In this document: piece by piece, positions 37,795 through 45,909 of the stretch
Position numbering within the stretch: the first letter of the stretch is position 1
Layout of the letters: every line of letters starts with the position of its first letter
NCBI RefSeq assembly: GCF_012530535.1
Contig: NZ_CP051299.1
Location: 1 to 64,000, forward strand
From: Microcella flavibacter
GTDB lineage: Bacteria; Actinomycetota; Actinomycetes; Actinomycetales; Microbacteriaceae
Direction: 5' to 3'
DNA length: 64,000 nucleotides
Notes under the pieces: model-generated
What the model was told of the DNA's origin: nothing
The model's input: the letters and a program-made list of their open reading frames with translations, nothing else
Databases searched by the model: none
Made by a program: the position numbers and the translations under genes

Positions 37795-38674
37795 GCGGCG
37801 CCCCCTCCGCCGGGCCGACGGCGTCGACCCGCAGGCCTCCGCGCTGGGCGGCCGCGCCGGCCGTGATGACGAGGGCGATGCCGACGAGCTGCAGGATGCC
37901 CGGCTGCTGCTGCAGCACGATCAGGCCGAGCAGCAGACCGAAGGCGGGCTCGAGCGCCAGGAGGGTGCCGAAGGCGGTCGCCGTCATGCGGCGCAGGGCC
38001 AGCATCTCGAGCGCGAAGGGCAGCACCGGCAGCAGCAGGGCGAGGCCGATCGCGAGCGGCAGGTGCTCGAGGCGCAGGTGGGGCAGCGCCTGCGGCACGC
38101 CGACGATCGCGGCGGTGACGGCGGCGACGGGGATGGTGAGGGTGAGGGCTCCGATGCCGTCGAAGCGGTCGCCGACCTTCTGCGTCAGCAGGATGTAGCA
38201 GCCCCAGCCGACGCCGGCGAGGGCGGCGAAGAGCACGCCGAGGGGATCGGTCGCCCCCGTCCACGGCTCGGTCATGAGCACGACCCCGCCGAGGGCCAGC
38301 GCGGGCCAGGCGAGCGCGGCGCGCGACGGGCTGCGGATCGCGGCGACCGCGAGCGGCCCGAGGAACTCGATCGCGACGGCGGTGCCGAGCGGGATGCGGT
38401 CGAGGGCGGCGAGGAAGAAGACGGTGAAGAGGCCCGTCGCGACGCCGAGGCCGAGGAGCGGGGCGACGTCGCTGCGGCGGACCCGCCGCAGCGGGGGGCG
38501 GGCGATCGCGAGGAGGATGAGCGCTCCGGCGGTGAGCCGCAGCCACGCCGCACCGGCAGGACCGACGTCGTCGATGAGGCCCGTGGAGAGGGCGGAGCCG
38601 AGCTGCACCGACATCATCGCGGTGACGGCGAGCATCCAGGCGGGGATGCGCGGGCGCGGGCGGGGCGCGGTCAC
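37745..38674 (-). CDS. EamA family (RhtA-like) transporter
   Basis: A drug/metabolite-superfamily exporter with ten predicted membrane helices in two EamA halves over 309 residues. Features include GSALSTGLIDDVGPAGAAWLRL in the first half (split family signature) and PLGTAVAIEFLGPLAVA, which resembles threonine/homoserine exporters. The ATG region overlaps the stop of the upstream XRE-cupin regulator by four bases, so the regulator probably controls this exporter. The C-terminal tail overlaps yaeQ. Confidence 0.88.
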   Translation of the reverse strand: MTAPRPRPRIPAWMLAVTAMMSVQLGSALSTGLIDDVGPAGAAWLRLTAGALILLAIARPPLRRVRRSDVAPLLGLGVATGLFTVFFLAALDRIPLGTAVAIEFLGPLAVAAIRSPSRAALAWPALALGGVVLMTEPWTGATDPLGVLFAALAGVGWGCYILLTQKVGDRFDGIGALTLTIPVAAVTAAIVGVPQALPHLRLEHLPLAIGLALLLPVLPFALEMLALRRMTATAFGTLLALEPAFGLLLGLIVLQQQPGILQLVGIALVITAGAAAQRGGLRVDAVGPAEGAPLSPPAARAAPSSGPPR

Positions 38675-39285
38675 GAGCGGGCGACGTGCGTCGTCGGGGT
38701 GCCGGGCTCGGCGGCGGGCCCCGCCGGTTCGAGCACCGTCATCGAGAAGGCCGCGGGCGCGTCGCCGGCGCAGGAGTAGACGTGCGGCTCGTCGCCGGCG
38801 AAGGCGATCGCGTCCCCCGCGGCGAGCTCGTGGCGCTCGTCGCCGACGGCGAGGACGACCGCGCCCTCGAGCACCTGCAGCAGCTCGCGGCAGCCGGGGC
38901 GGTGCGGGTCGCTCGCGAGCTGGTCGCCGGGCTGCATCGTCCAGTGCCAGAGCTCGTGGACGAGCGGACCCGGCGAGGTGGCGACGAGGACGCCGCGGCC
39001 GCCGTGCTCGCCCTGCCAGAGCAGCGCTCCGGTGCCGGCGCGGGTGATCTCGGCGGCGGCGCTGCGGGGCGGGGCGACGAGCTCGGGCAGCCCGATGCCG
39101 AGCGCGTCGCTGAGCCGCAGCAGGGTGGCGATGCTGGGGTTGGCCGCGCCCTGCTCGACGGTGACGAGCATCCGACGGCTGACGGTCGAGGCCTCGGCGA
39201 GCTGGTCGAGGGTCCAGTCGCGACGGCGGCGCTCCTCGCGCACGCGGGCGCCGATGGCGAGGGCGAGGTCGTCGGGGGCGGGCAT
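38671..39285 (-). CDS. XRE-type regulator with a cupin domain
   Basis: The N-terminal helix-turn-helix (about residues 8-63; RRRDWTLDQLAEASTVSRRM, LVTVEQGAANPSIATLLRLS) is followed by a C-terminal cupin (HRPGCRELLQVLEGAVVLAVG, ELAAGDAIAFAGDEPHVYS). Such proteins sense small molecules and often control a linked exporter or catabolic gene; here an EamA exporter follows with a four-base overlap. ATG at 39285 chosen as the natural start; a GTG three codons earlier is possible. Three GTGCA motifs lie directly upstream. Confidence 0.88.
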   Translation of the reverse strand: MPAPDDLALAIGARVREERRRRDWTLDQLAEASTVSRRMLVTVEQGAANPSIATLLRLSDALGIGLPELVAPPRSAAAEITRAGTGALLWQGEHGGRGVLVATSPGPLVHELWHWTMQPGDQLASDPHRPGCRELLQVLEGAVVLAVGDERHELAAGDAIAFAGDEPHVYSCAGDAPAAFSMTVLEPAGPAAEPGTPTTHVARS

Positions 39286-39288
39286 GGA

Positions 39289-39315
39289 GTGCACTCTACT
39301 GCACTATCGGTGCAC
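39289..39315 (-). promoter_or_regulatory. Three phased GTGCA motifs before the XRE-cupin gene
   Basis: AGTGCACT (palindrome, 39288-39295), CTGCAC (39299-39304) and GGTGCACC (palindrome, 39309-39316) have centres about 10.5 bases apart, one DNA turn. They begin three bases before the ATG at 39285. This fits an autoregulatory operator of the XRE protein. Confidence 0.5.
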
Positions 39316-39343
39316 CGTACGGGCGCGCGGGTGGACCGCCGGG

Positions 39344-39982
39344 TCAGATCAGGTCGCGAAGCGCCTGCTCGAGCGAGACGCCCTGCTCGCGAGCGCGCTG
39401 CTCGAGCCGCAGGCGTTGCGCGGGGGAGAGGGTGAGGGGTGCGGCGGGCGCGGCGGGCGCGTCGAAGAGGGTGGGGGCGCGCTCCGGCACGACGAGGGCG
39501 GGGGAGCCGGCGTGGGCGCCCCCGGGGAAGCCGGGGCCGGTCGGCACGGCGGTGCGGCGCTGGTAGGCCTCCGCCGCGGCCCGCGCGCGAGCATCCGCCG
39601 CCTCGTTGAGGGTGTGCCCCATGTGGCCCTTGACCCACTCGAAGCGGTAGCGGCGGCCCACGATCGCGGCGTCGAGCTCCTTCAGCAGGTCGAGGTTGAG
39701 CACCGGCTTGCCGTCGCCCTTGCGCCACCCCTTGCGCTTCCAGCCGGGCATCCACTGCGTGATGCAGTTGATGACGTACTGGCTGTCGCACAGGATGTGC
39801 AGGTCGTCGTCGACGTGCTCGGTCGCGCGGAACAGGTCGAGCACGGCCATGAGCTCGCCCTGATTGTTGGTGGCGTGGGGCCAGCCGCCGGCCGCCCACC
39901 GGTCGTCGTCGACGTACCAGGCCCAGCCCGCGGGGCCGGGGTTTCCGAGTGCTGAACCGTCGGCCGCTGCTGTGATCGTCAC
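39344..39982 (-). CDS. rnhA: Ribonuclease HI with C-terminal extension
   Basis: RNase HI cuts the RNA of RNA-DNA hybrids. From GTG 39982 the protein has 212 residues. The acidic residues are in place: Asp in AAADGSALGNPGPAGW, Glu in NNQGELMAVL, Asp in ILCDSQYVINC and Asp in NEAADARARAA; VKGHMGHTLN is the His loop. After residue about 145 a 65-residue extension rich in Pro and Ala ends with a helix LTLSPAQRLRLEQRAREQGV, unlike E. coli RNase HI. A much longer open frame upstream is a shadow of the Blh gene. Confidence 0.93.
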   Translation of the reverse strand: MTITAAADGSALGNPGPAGWAWYVDDDRWAAGGWPHATNNQGELMAVLDLFRATEHVDDDLHILCDSQYVINCITQWMPGWKRKGWRKGDGKPVLNLDLLKELDAAIVGRRYRFEWVKGHMGHTLNEAADARARAAAEAYQRRTAVPTGPGFPGGAHAGSPALVVPERAPTLFDAPAAPAAPLTLSPAQRLRLEQRAREQGVSLEQALRDLI

Positions 39983-39987
39983 CCGGT

Positions 39988-40944
39988 TCAGCGTAGTGAT
40001 CGAGCGGCGGCACGGTCGCCGAGGGCGACGAGCACCATGTGCGGCATCGTGAGGGCGGCGAGGCCGATGAACACGACCTGCAGCAGGCGGTCGTCGAGGG
40101 ATGCCCCGCCGCCGGTCGCCGTGAGGAACGCGAGCGCCCCGAGCACGGGCACGACCGTGTACGCGACCACGACGAGCGCGAGGGTGCGGCGCGGGGTCGC
40201 CGCCTCCTCGGCGAAGCCCTCGCGCAGGTGGCGCGCGCTGTGCAGGGTGCAGAAGTAGACGATGAAGAACATGAGCGGCGGCGCGAGCAGCCCGAGCGCG
40301 ATGGCCGCGACGAGCTCGAGGCCCTCGTGCGGGGCGCGGCGGGCGGCGATCGCGGCCACGACGACGACGGCGACGAGCAGCACCGGCCCGAGCACGGCCT
40401 GCACGGCGGCGATCTGGCGCGCGCCCTCGCCCGCGAGCACCGTGTAGAGGTCGGCCACGCCCCGCTCGTCGCGCAGGGCGGGCATGCTCAGCAGGGCGGC
40501 TCCGGCGAGGGTGCGCATGACGGGCCGGGCGACCCGGCCGCTGCCCCCGAGCCAGTCGCCGCCGAAGTGCACGGCCGAGATGAGCAGGAAGAGGGCGAGG
40601 CTCGGCACCGGCGCGAGCATCCACAGGCCGAGGACGGCCGCCGCGACCGCCGCGTACCCGAGGTTGAAGACGGCGAAGCCGACCGGCCCGCGCCAGTAGC
40701 CGAGGCGTCGGGCGATGAGCGGGTCGAGCGCGCCGTGCGGCAGGCCGAGCACCGCCGCGAGGATCGCGATGACGGCGATCTGCAGGGCGATCGGGGGCTC
40801 GGGCGCCGCGAGCAGGAAGGCGAGCGCGGTCGCGAGGGCGGCGAGCAGGAAGAAGAGCGTCTCGGGCGGGCGACGGGATGCTGCGGCCGGGGTCGCACCG
40901 GTCGGCCGGGTCGCCGCGCTCGCGCGGGGTGCCGCGAGCGTCAT
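39988..40944 (-). CDS. blh: Brp/Blh family beta-carotene 15,15'-dioxygenase
   Basis: This membrane enzyme cleaves beta-carotene into two retinals. The 318-residue protein has about eight membrane helices and the conserved histidine-bearing segments GLPHGALDPLIARRLG, SAVHFGGDWLG and FCTLHSARHLREGF that bind the iron. It overlaps the lycopene cyclase gene upstream by four bases. Together they make beta-carotene and then retinal, the chromophore of microbial rhodopsins. No rhodopsin gene is in the window. Confidence 0.9.
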   Translation of the reverse strand: MTLAAPRASAATRPTGATPAAASRRPPETLFFLLAALATALAFLLAAPEPPIALQIAVIAILAAVLGLPHGALDPLIARRLGYWRGPVGFAVFNLGYAAVAAAVLGLWMLAPVPSLALFLLISAVHFGGDWLGGSGRVARPVMRTLAGAALLSMPALRDERGVADLYTVLAGEGARQIAAVQAVLGPVLLVAVVVVAAIAARRAPHEGLELVAAIALGLLAPPLMFFIVYFCTLHSARHLREGFAEEAATPRRTLALVVVAYTVVPVLGALAFLTATGGGASLDDRLLQVVFIGLAALTMPHMVLVALGDRAAARSLR

Positions 40945-42317
40945 GCGCGGGCCGATTCCGGGTGCCGCGCGCGAGTCGACGTCGTCGGAGCGGCGCTCAC
41001 CCGCGGGGATTCGGCCGGACGGCGCCGCGCCAGCCGGGCCGCCGCACGCACGGCCGCCCGCTCCTCGGCGGCCTGCGCGACGAGCGCGCGGCGGCGGTCG
41101 GGGATCTCGGCGAGGAACGGCAGCTTCGGCAGCGCGAGGATGATGCGCGCGAGGTCGCCGGGCCGTGCCGCGTCGGTGAGGAACCGCATGAGGCTCGCGG
41201 CCGGCACGCCCGCCGCGAGCGCGGCGAAGTACTCGGGCGTGCGCTCGGGGCGCGCGCGCAGCGCCTGGAGGAAGATGCGGTCCATCTGGCGGCGCGCCCA
41301 GGGCTCGGGCGGGTGCGGGAGGGGCGGCTCGCCGCGCAGCAGCGCCGCGGCGCAGGCCTCAGCCCAGCGCTCGATGCGCTGGAACCCGTAGCCGGTGGCG
41401 TCGCGCAGCGCCCCGCCGGCGGCCCCGGCGCGGACGAGGCCGGGCGGGTCGGCGACGACGGGCTCGGCGGCGCCCGCCGGGTCGACCCGGCCCATGCGCA
41501 GGGTTCCGGCCTCCTCGCGCACGACGACGCCCCCGTCGGCGGGGGCGATGCCGAGCTCGGCGAGCCGGGCATCCCGTTCGGCGGCGAGGCGGGCCGCGGG
41601 CAGCGGGTGGGGGCTGAAGCGGGTCCACTCGACGAGCGCCGTCGTGGCCTCGAGCGGCAGCACGTAGGTGAAGCCGAAGCCGTCGGCGTCGGTGGTCATG
41701 CCCGTCATGAGGCCCGCGGTGCCGGTCGTCATGCCGAGCGCGGCGAGGTCGAGGCGGCCGCCGTGCTGCACCTCGCTGCCCGCGAAGCACTGGTAGAGCA
41801 GGGCGTCGGCGGCGCGCGGGCGCGTGTCGACGACCCAGCGGGCCGTGCTCGTGCCGTCATCGGTGCGGATGCGCAGGCCGCTGCCCGACCGCGCGACGAC
41901 CTCGTGCGCGTGCACGCCGAGCCGCAGCTCGACGGCCGGGCTCGCCTCGATGGCGGCGAGCGCGTGCGCGGCGACGTCGGCCGCGCGCAGCAGCTCGTAC
42001 CGCGTGCCGGCGCTGCGATGCGCGACGGCGTCGGAGGCCGGAGCGCCGTCTCGGTGCCAGCTCCAGGAATCCCACCGCGCGGCGACGAGCGGCGTGTGGT
42101 CGTGCTCGCCCGAGCTCCAGAAGCCCCAGCTGCGATCGTCGGTGTAGCGCTCGCGCGGCTCGATGACGACGACGCGCAGGGCGGTGCCGGCGGCCGCGAG
42201 GCGCCGGGCGAGCGCGAGGCCCGCGGCGCCGCCGCCGAGGATGGCGAGGTCGACGTCGTGCCCGTCGCTGATCGCGCGGCCGTCGCCGTCGTGCGCGGCG
42301 CGCGGCGATGCGGTCAC
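40941..42317 (-). CDS. crtY: Lycopene beta-cyclase, CrtY/CrtL type
   Basis: The enzyme closes the ends of lycopene to give beta-carotene. From GTG 42317 (GACGGAG upstream) the protein has 458 residues. The FAD/NAD-binding motif LAILGGGAAGLALARRL starts near residue 25, followed by VVIEPRERYTDDRSWGFW, typical of CrtY; VDTRP and GFGFTYVLPLEATTALVEWTRF (split) are later family blocks. Many Microbacteriaceae instead carry two-subunit CrtYe/Yf cyclases for C50 carotenoids, so this monomeric type is noteworthy. Probably co-transcribed with blh. Confidence 0.88.
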   Translation of the reverse strand: MTASPRAAHDGDGRAISDGHDVDLAILGGGAAGLALARRLAAAGTALRVVVIEPRERYTDDRSWGFWSSGEHDHTPLVAARWDSWSWHRDGAPASDAVAHRSAGTRYELLRAADVAAHALAAIEASPAVELRLGVHAHEVVARSGSGLRIRTDDGTSTARWVVDTRPRAADALLYQCFAGSEVQHGGRLDLAALGMTTGTAGLMTGMTTDADGFGFTYVLPLEATTALVEWTRFSPHPLPAARLAAERDARLAELGIAPADGGVVVREEAGTLRMGRVDPAGAAEPVVADPPGLVRAGAAGGALRDATGYGFQRIERWAEACAAALLRGEPPLPHPPEPWARRQMDRIFLQALRARPERTPEYFAALAAGVPAASLMRFLTDAARPGDLARIILALPKLPFLAEIPDRRRALVAQAAEERAAVRAAARLARRRPAESPRVSAAPTTSTRARHPESARA

Positions 42318-42465
42318 GGGCGGCTCCGTCCTCGGTTCGCGGCGCGTCTCGCGCCTCGTCACCCTGACCCGGCCGCCTGGTGCCCGCGAGGGAGACGGCC
42401 GCGCGTCGCCTGCTCGCCAGCCGTGCGTTGCCTGCGGATCTCCGCACATCCGACGCCCGACTAGC

Positions 42466-42482
42466 GTACCCCAGGGGGGTAT
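42466..42482. promoter_or_regulatory. CsoR-like copper operator
   Basis: GTACCCCAGGGGGGTAT is close to the palindromic CsoR operators (TACCCC-n-GGGGTA core) found before copper genes in actinobacteria. It lies 15 bases before the ATG of the HMA protein. No csoR gene is in the window. A -10-like TAGCGT (42462-42467) overlaps it. Confidence 0.65.
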
Positions 42483-42496
42483 GTCATGATGGAGGC

Positions 42497-42988
42497 ATGG
42501 ACACTCAGCAGAACCCTCCCCTCAACCTGCTCGGCGACACCTCGGCCTCCAGCGGCGGATGCTGCGGCGGTGGCGGCTGCGGCGACGGCGCGGCCGGCGC
42601 CGACACCCGCGGCACCGATGCGACCGCGACCGACTCGAGCACCGGCACCTACCGCGAGGCCGCCCCGCTCGCCGATACCATCACGGGCGCTCCCGACCCC
42701 GACACCGTGCGGCTCTCGAACGCGGGCGCGCAGCCGTCCGGCGTTTCCGGCATCGGCAACGGCACCGCGACGGCGACGATCACGCAGGAGTTCCTCGTCA
42801 CCGGCATGACCTGCGGCCACTGCGTCGCGAGCGTCACGGAGGAGGTCGGCGCCGTCGACGGCATCGCCGCCGTCGAGGTCGTGCTCAAGAAGGGCGGCGC
42901 CTCGCGCGTCACCGTCACCGCCCAGGCCCCCGTCGACGAGAGCGCCGTGCGCGCCGCCGTCGAGGAGGCCGGCTACCAGCTGGCCTGA
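42497..42988 (+). CDS. HMA-domain copper-binding protein with long N-terminal extension (CopZ-like)
   Basis: The C-terminal 70 residues form a heavy-metal-associated domain with the CxxC site GMTCGHCVASV, as in the copper chaperone CopZ. Unlike CopZ (about 70 residues) the protein has 163 residues, with an N-terminus rich in Gly, Asp and Thr that contains a cysteine cluster (GGCCGGGGCG). That cluster could bind extra copper. The gene precedes copA by five bases and lies behind a CsoR-like operator. GGAGG ends one base before the ATG, an unusually short spacing, so a leaderless or slightly different start is possible. Confidence 0.85.
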   Translation: MDTQQNPPLNLLGDTSASSGGCCGGGGCGDGAAGADTRGTDATATDSSTGTYREAAPLADTITGAPDPDTVRLSNAGAQPSGVSGIGNGTATATITQEFLVTGMTCGHCVASVTEEVGAVDGIAAVEVVLKKGGASRVTVTAQAPVDESAVRAAVEEAGYQLA

Positions 42989-42993
42989 GCACC

Positions 42994-45315
42994 ATGACCG
43001 ACACGCTCTCCGCCCCCGCCCCCGCCCCCGCCCCCGCCCCCGCCGTACCCGTGCAGCTCGAGCTGACGGGCATGACCTGCGCCTCGTGCGCCAACCGCAT
43101 CGAACGCGGGCTCAACAAGGTGCCCGGGGTCGAGGCGAGCGTGAACTACGCGACCGAGAAGGCGACGGTGCGATCCGTGGCCGACGGTGAGCCGGTCGAC
43201 GTGGATGCCCTGCTCGCCGCCGTGCAGAAGGCCGGGTACTCGGCGAGCCTCGTCGTCCCGCGCGAGGCGAGCGCAGCATCCCCCCGCTCTGCCGATGCCA
43301 CCGTGCCGGAGCGCGACGAGCTCGCCCCGCTGCGCCGGCGTCTGCTCATCTCGCTCGTGCTGACCGTGCCCGTAGTGGCGCTGTCGATGATCCCGGCGCT
43401 GCAGTTCACCTACTGGCAGTGGCTCGTGCTGACCCTCGCCGCGCCGGTCGCGGTGTGGGGGGCGTGGCCGTTCCACCGGGCGGCGGCCGTGAACGCACGG
43501 CACGGCAACGCGACGATGGACACGCTCATCTCGGTGGGCGTCGCAGCGGCGTTCCTCTGGTCGCTGTACGCGCTGTTCCTCGGCGGGGCCGGCACGGCCG
43601 GCATGACGATGACGCTGCAGCTCTTCGGCACGCCCGGCTCGGGCGCGCACGAGATCTACCTCGAGGTCGCCGCGGCGGTGACGGTGTTCATCCTCGCCGG
43701 GCGCTACCTCGAGGCGCGGGCGAAGCGCGAGTCGGGTGCGGCGATGAACGCGCTGCTCGACCTCGCGGCGCGCGATGCGATCGTGCTGCGGGACGGCGTC
43801 GAGATCTCGGTGCCCGTCGAGCAGCTGCAGGTCAACGACCGCTTCATCGTGCGCCCCGGCTCGACCGTCGCCACCGACGGCGTCGTCATCGAGGGGGAGA
43901 CCTCGCTCGACGCCTCGCTGCTGACGGGCGAGTCGCTGCCCGTCGATGTCGAGATGGATTCGCGCGTCACCGGCGGCACCGTCAACGTCGGCGGCGGACG
44001 GCTCGTCGTCGAGGCCTCGCGCGTCGGCGCCGACACCGAGCTCGCCCGCCTCGCGCGGCTCGTCGAGGAGGCGCAGACCGGCAAGGCCCGCGTGCAGCGG
44101 CTCGCCGACCGGGTCTCGGGCGTCTTCGTGCCCGTCGTCATCCTGCTCTCGCTCGGCACCCTCGTCGGCTGGCTGCTGCTCGGCGGAACGGCCGAGCAGG
44201 CCTTCACCGCCGCCGTCGCGACGCTCATCATCGCCTGCCCCTGCGCGCTCGGCCTCGCGACGCCGACCGCGCTGCTCGTCGGCACGGGGCGCGGCTCGCA
44301 GCTGGGCATCCTCATCAAGGGCCCGCAGGTGCTCGAGCAGACCCGCCGCATCGACACCATCGTGCTCGACAAGACGGGCACGATCACGAGCGGGGCGATG
44401 TCGGTCACGGCCGTCTCGCCCGCGGCGGGCTCCGATCTCGACGCGGATGCCCTGCTCGCGCTCGCCGCGGCCGCCGAGCACGGCAGCGAGCACCCGCTGG
44501 GCCGCGCGGTCGTCGAGCACGCCGCCGCGCAGGGTCTCGCCCTGCCGCCCGTATCGGGCTTCACCGCGCACGCCGGCGCGGGCGTCTCGGCCGAGGTCGA
44601 CGGGCACGCCGTGGCGATCGGACGCCCGGCCTGGCTGGCCGAGCAGTGGGCGATCGCGGTTCCGGATGCCGCTGCCGCCGACCTCGCCGCGCACGAGTCG
44701 CGCGGCGCGACGCCCATCGCCGTGGCCGTCGACGGCTCCTTCGCCGGGCTCGTCGTGCTCGCCGACACCGTGAAGGCCTCGGCGGCGCTCGCGATGGAGC
44801 GGTTCCGGGCCCTGGGCCTCACGCCGATGATCGTGACGGGCGACAACGCCGGAGCGGCCGCGGCCGTGGCCGCCGAGGTCGGGATCTCGGCCGACGCCGT
44901 GCGCGCATCCGTCACCCCCAGCGGCAAGCTCGACGTGATCCGCGCCCTGCAGGCCGAGGGCCGCGTCGTCGCGATGGTCGGCGACGGCGTCAACGACGCG
45001 GCGGCGCTCGCCGCGGCCGACCTCGGCATCGCCATGGGCGGCGGCACCGACGCGGCCATGGCGGCGAGCGATCTGACGATCGTCTCGGGCGACCTGCTCG
45101 TCGTCGCCGACGGCATCCGCCTCGCCCGCCGCACGCTGCGCACGATCGTCGGCAACCTGTTCTGGGCCTTCGGTTACAACGTCGCGGCGATCCCGGTGGC
45201 GATGCTCGGCCTGCTCAACCCGCTGCTCGCGGGGCTCGCGATGGCGCTGTCGAGCGTCTTCGTGGTGACGAACTCGCTGCGGCTGCGCGGGTTCCGGGCG
45301 CTGCCGCGGCCGTAG
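42994..45315 (+). CDS. copA: Copper-transporting P-type ATPase
   Basis: A P1B-type ATPase that pumps Cu(I) out of the cell. The 773-residue protein starts with an Ala-Pro repeat (residues about 7-17), one HMA domain (LTGMTCASCANRIERGL) and eight membrane helices. The transport motif is CPC (IIACPCALGLATPTALL), the phosphorylated Asp is in VLDKTGTIT, the TGES is in LLTGESLPVD, the HP motif in GSEHPLG, and the hinge is GDGVNDAAALAAADLG. The operator upstream implies copper control. The final membrane helix has NVAAIPVAMLGLLNPLLAGLAM, typical of Cu ATPases, broken here for length. Confidence 0.95.
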   Translation: MTDTLSAPAPAPAPAPAVPVQLELTGMTCASCANRIERGLNKVPGVEASVNYATEKATVRSVADGEPVDVDALLAAVQKAGYSASLVVPREASAASPRSADATVPERDELAPLRRRLLISLVLTVPVVALSMIPALQFTYWQWLVLTLAAPVAVWGAWPFHRAAAVNARHGNATMDTLISVGVAAAFLWSLYALFLGGAGTAGMTMTLQLFGTPGSGAHEIYLEVAAAVTVFILAGRYLEARAKRESGAAMNALLDLAARDAIVLRDGVEISVPVEQLQVNDRFIVRPGSTVATDGVVIEGETSLDASLLTGESLPVDVEMDSRVTGGTVNVGGGRLVVEASRVGADTELARLARLVEEAQTGKARVQRLADRVSGVFVPVVILLSLGTLVGWLLLGGTAEQAFTAAVATLIIACPCALGLATPTALLVGTGRGSQLGILIKGPQVLEQTRRIDTIVLDKTGTITSGAMSVTAVSPAAGSDLDADALLALAAAAEHGSEHPLGRAVVEHAAAQGLALPPVSGFTAHAGAGVSAEVDGHAVAIGRPAWLAEQWAIAVPDAAAADLAAHESRGATPIAVAVDGSFAGLVVLADTVKASAALAMERFRALGLTPMIVTGDNAGAAAAVAAEVGISADAVRASVTPSGKLDVIRALQAEGRVVAMVGDGVNDAAALAAADLGIAMGGGTDAAMAASDLTIVSGDLLVVADGIRLARRTLRTIVGNLFWAFGYNVAAIPVAMLGLLNPLLAGLAMALSSVFVVTNSLRLRGFRALPRP

Positions 45316-45355
45316 GGCTCGGAGCGCTGGTCAGCGAGGCGAGGCGAGGAGTCGG

Positions 45356-45826
45356 CTACGCCGGCGCGGTCCGACGTACGAGGGCGCCCGCGGCGGTGAG
45401 CAGCAGCGCGGGAGCGGCGGCCCACACGAGGCCGAGGGCGAGCGCGAGCAGCGGCCAGCCGCCGATGTCGGCGGCGCGCATCGGCGCGTCGCCGAGCGAG
45501 AGCGCCGCGCAGGCGATCCAGAGCGCGCTCGCGGCGCCCGCGACGGCGGCGCACCCCGCGACGGGGCCGCGCGCGTTGCCGAGCTCGGGGGCCGAGCGCG
45601 CGCCGAGCACGGTGGCGACACCGATGATCGCGGCCACGGCGGCGACGATCCCGCTGCCCGCGGCGAGCACGAGCGCGGGCGCCGTCGCGCTGACGCCGTT
45701 CGCCGACCACTGCACGGCGATGCTCGTCGGCAGCCGGGGCAGCCAGAGCGCCGCCGTGACGGCGATCGCGGCGAGGGGTGCGACCAGCGCAAGCAGTGCG
45801 AGCGCGCGGAGGACCCGGATGATCAT
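45356..45826 (-). CDS. Small integral membrane protein, possible DUF1648-like
   Basis: The 156-residue protein has four predicted membrane helices: residues about 8-28, 50-72, 82-110 and 122-150. The segment LPRLPTSIAVQWSANGVSATAP between helices one and two resembles the DUF1648 motif (P-x-HW-x-x-G) of SdpI-like immunity proteins, but the family match is uncertain. It is convergent with copA and not clearly linked to its neighbours. Confidence 0.65.
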   Translation of the reverse strand: MIIRVLRALALLALVAPLAAIAVTAALWLPRLPTSIAVQWSANGVSATAPALVLAAGSGIVAAVAAIIGVATVLGARSAPELGNARGPVAGCAAVAGAASALWIACAALSLGDAPMRAADIGGWPLLALALGLVWAAAPALLLTAAGALVRRTAPA

Positions 45827-45909
45827 GCGGCGACTCTAGTCGAGGATCCGTCGGGTCGTTTCGCATGCCGGCGCGACGTCGCGCGGGGCGGGGCCCGTGA
45901 TGCCGGAGC

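Noticed and set aside
39983-40624. Long N-terminal extension of RNase HI
   Set aside because: The extension lies opposite blh coding in another frame and is Arg/Ala-rich; the RNase H fold starts at the GTG 39982.
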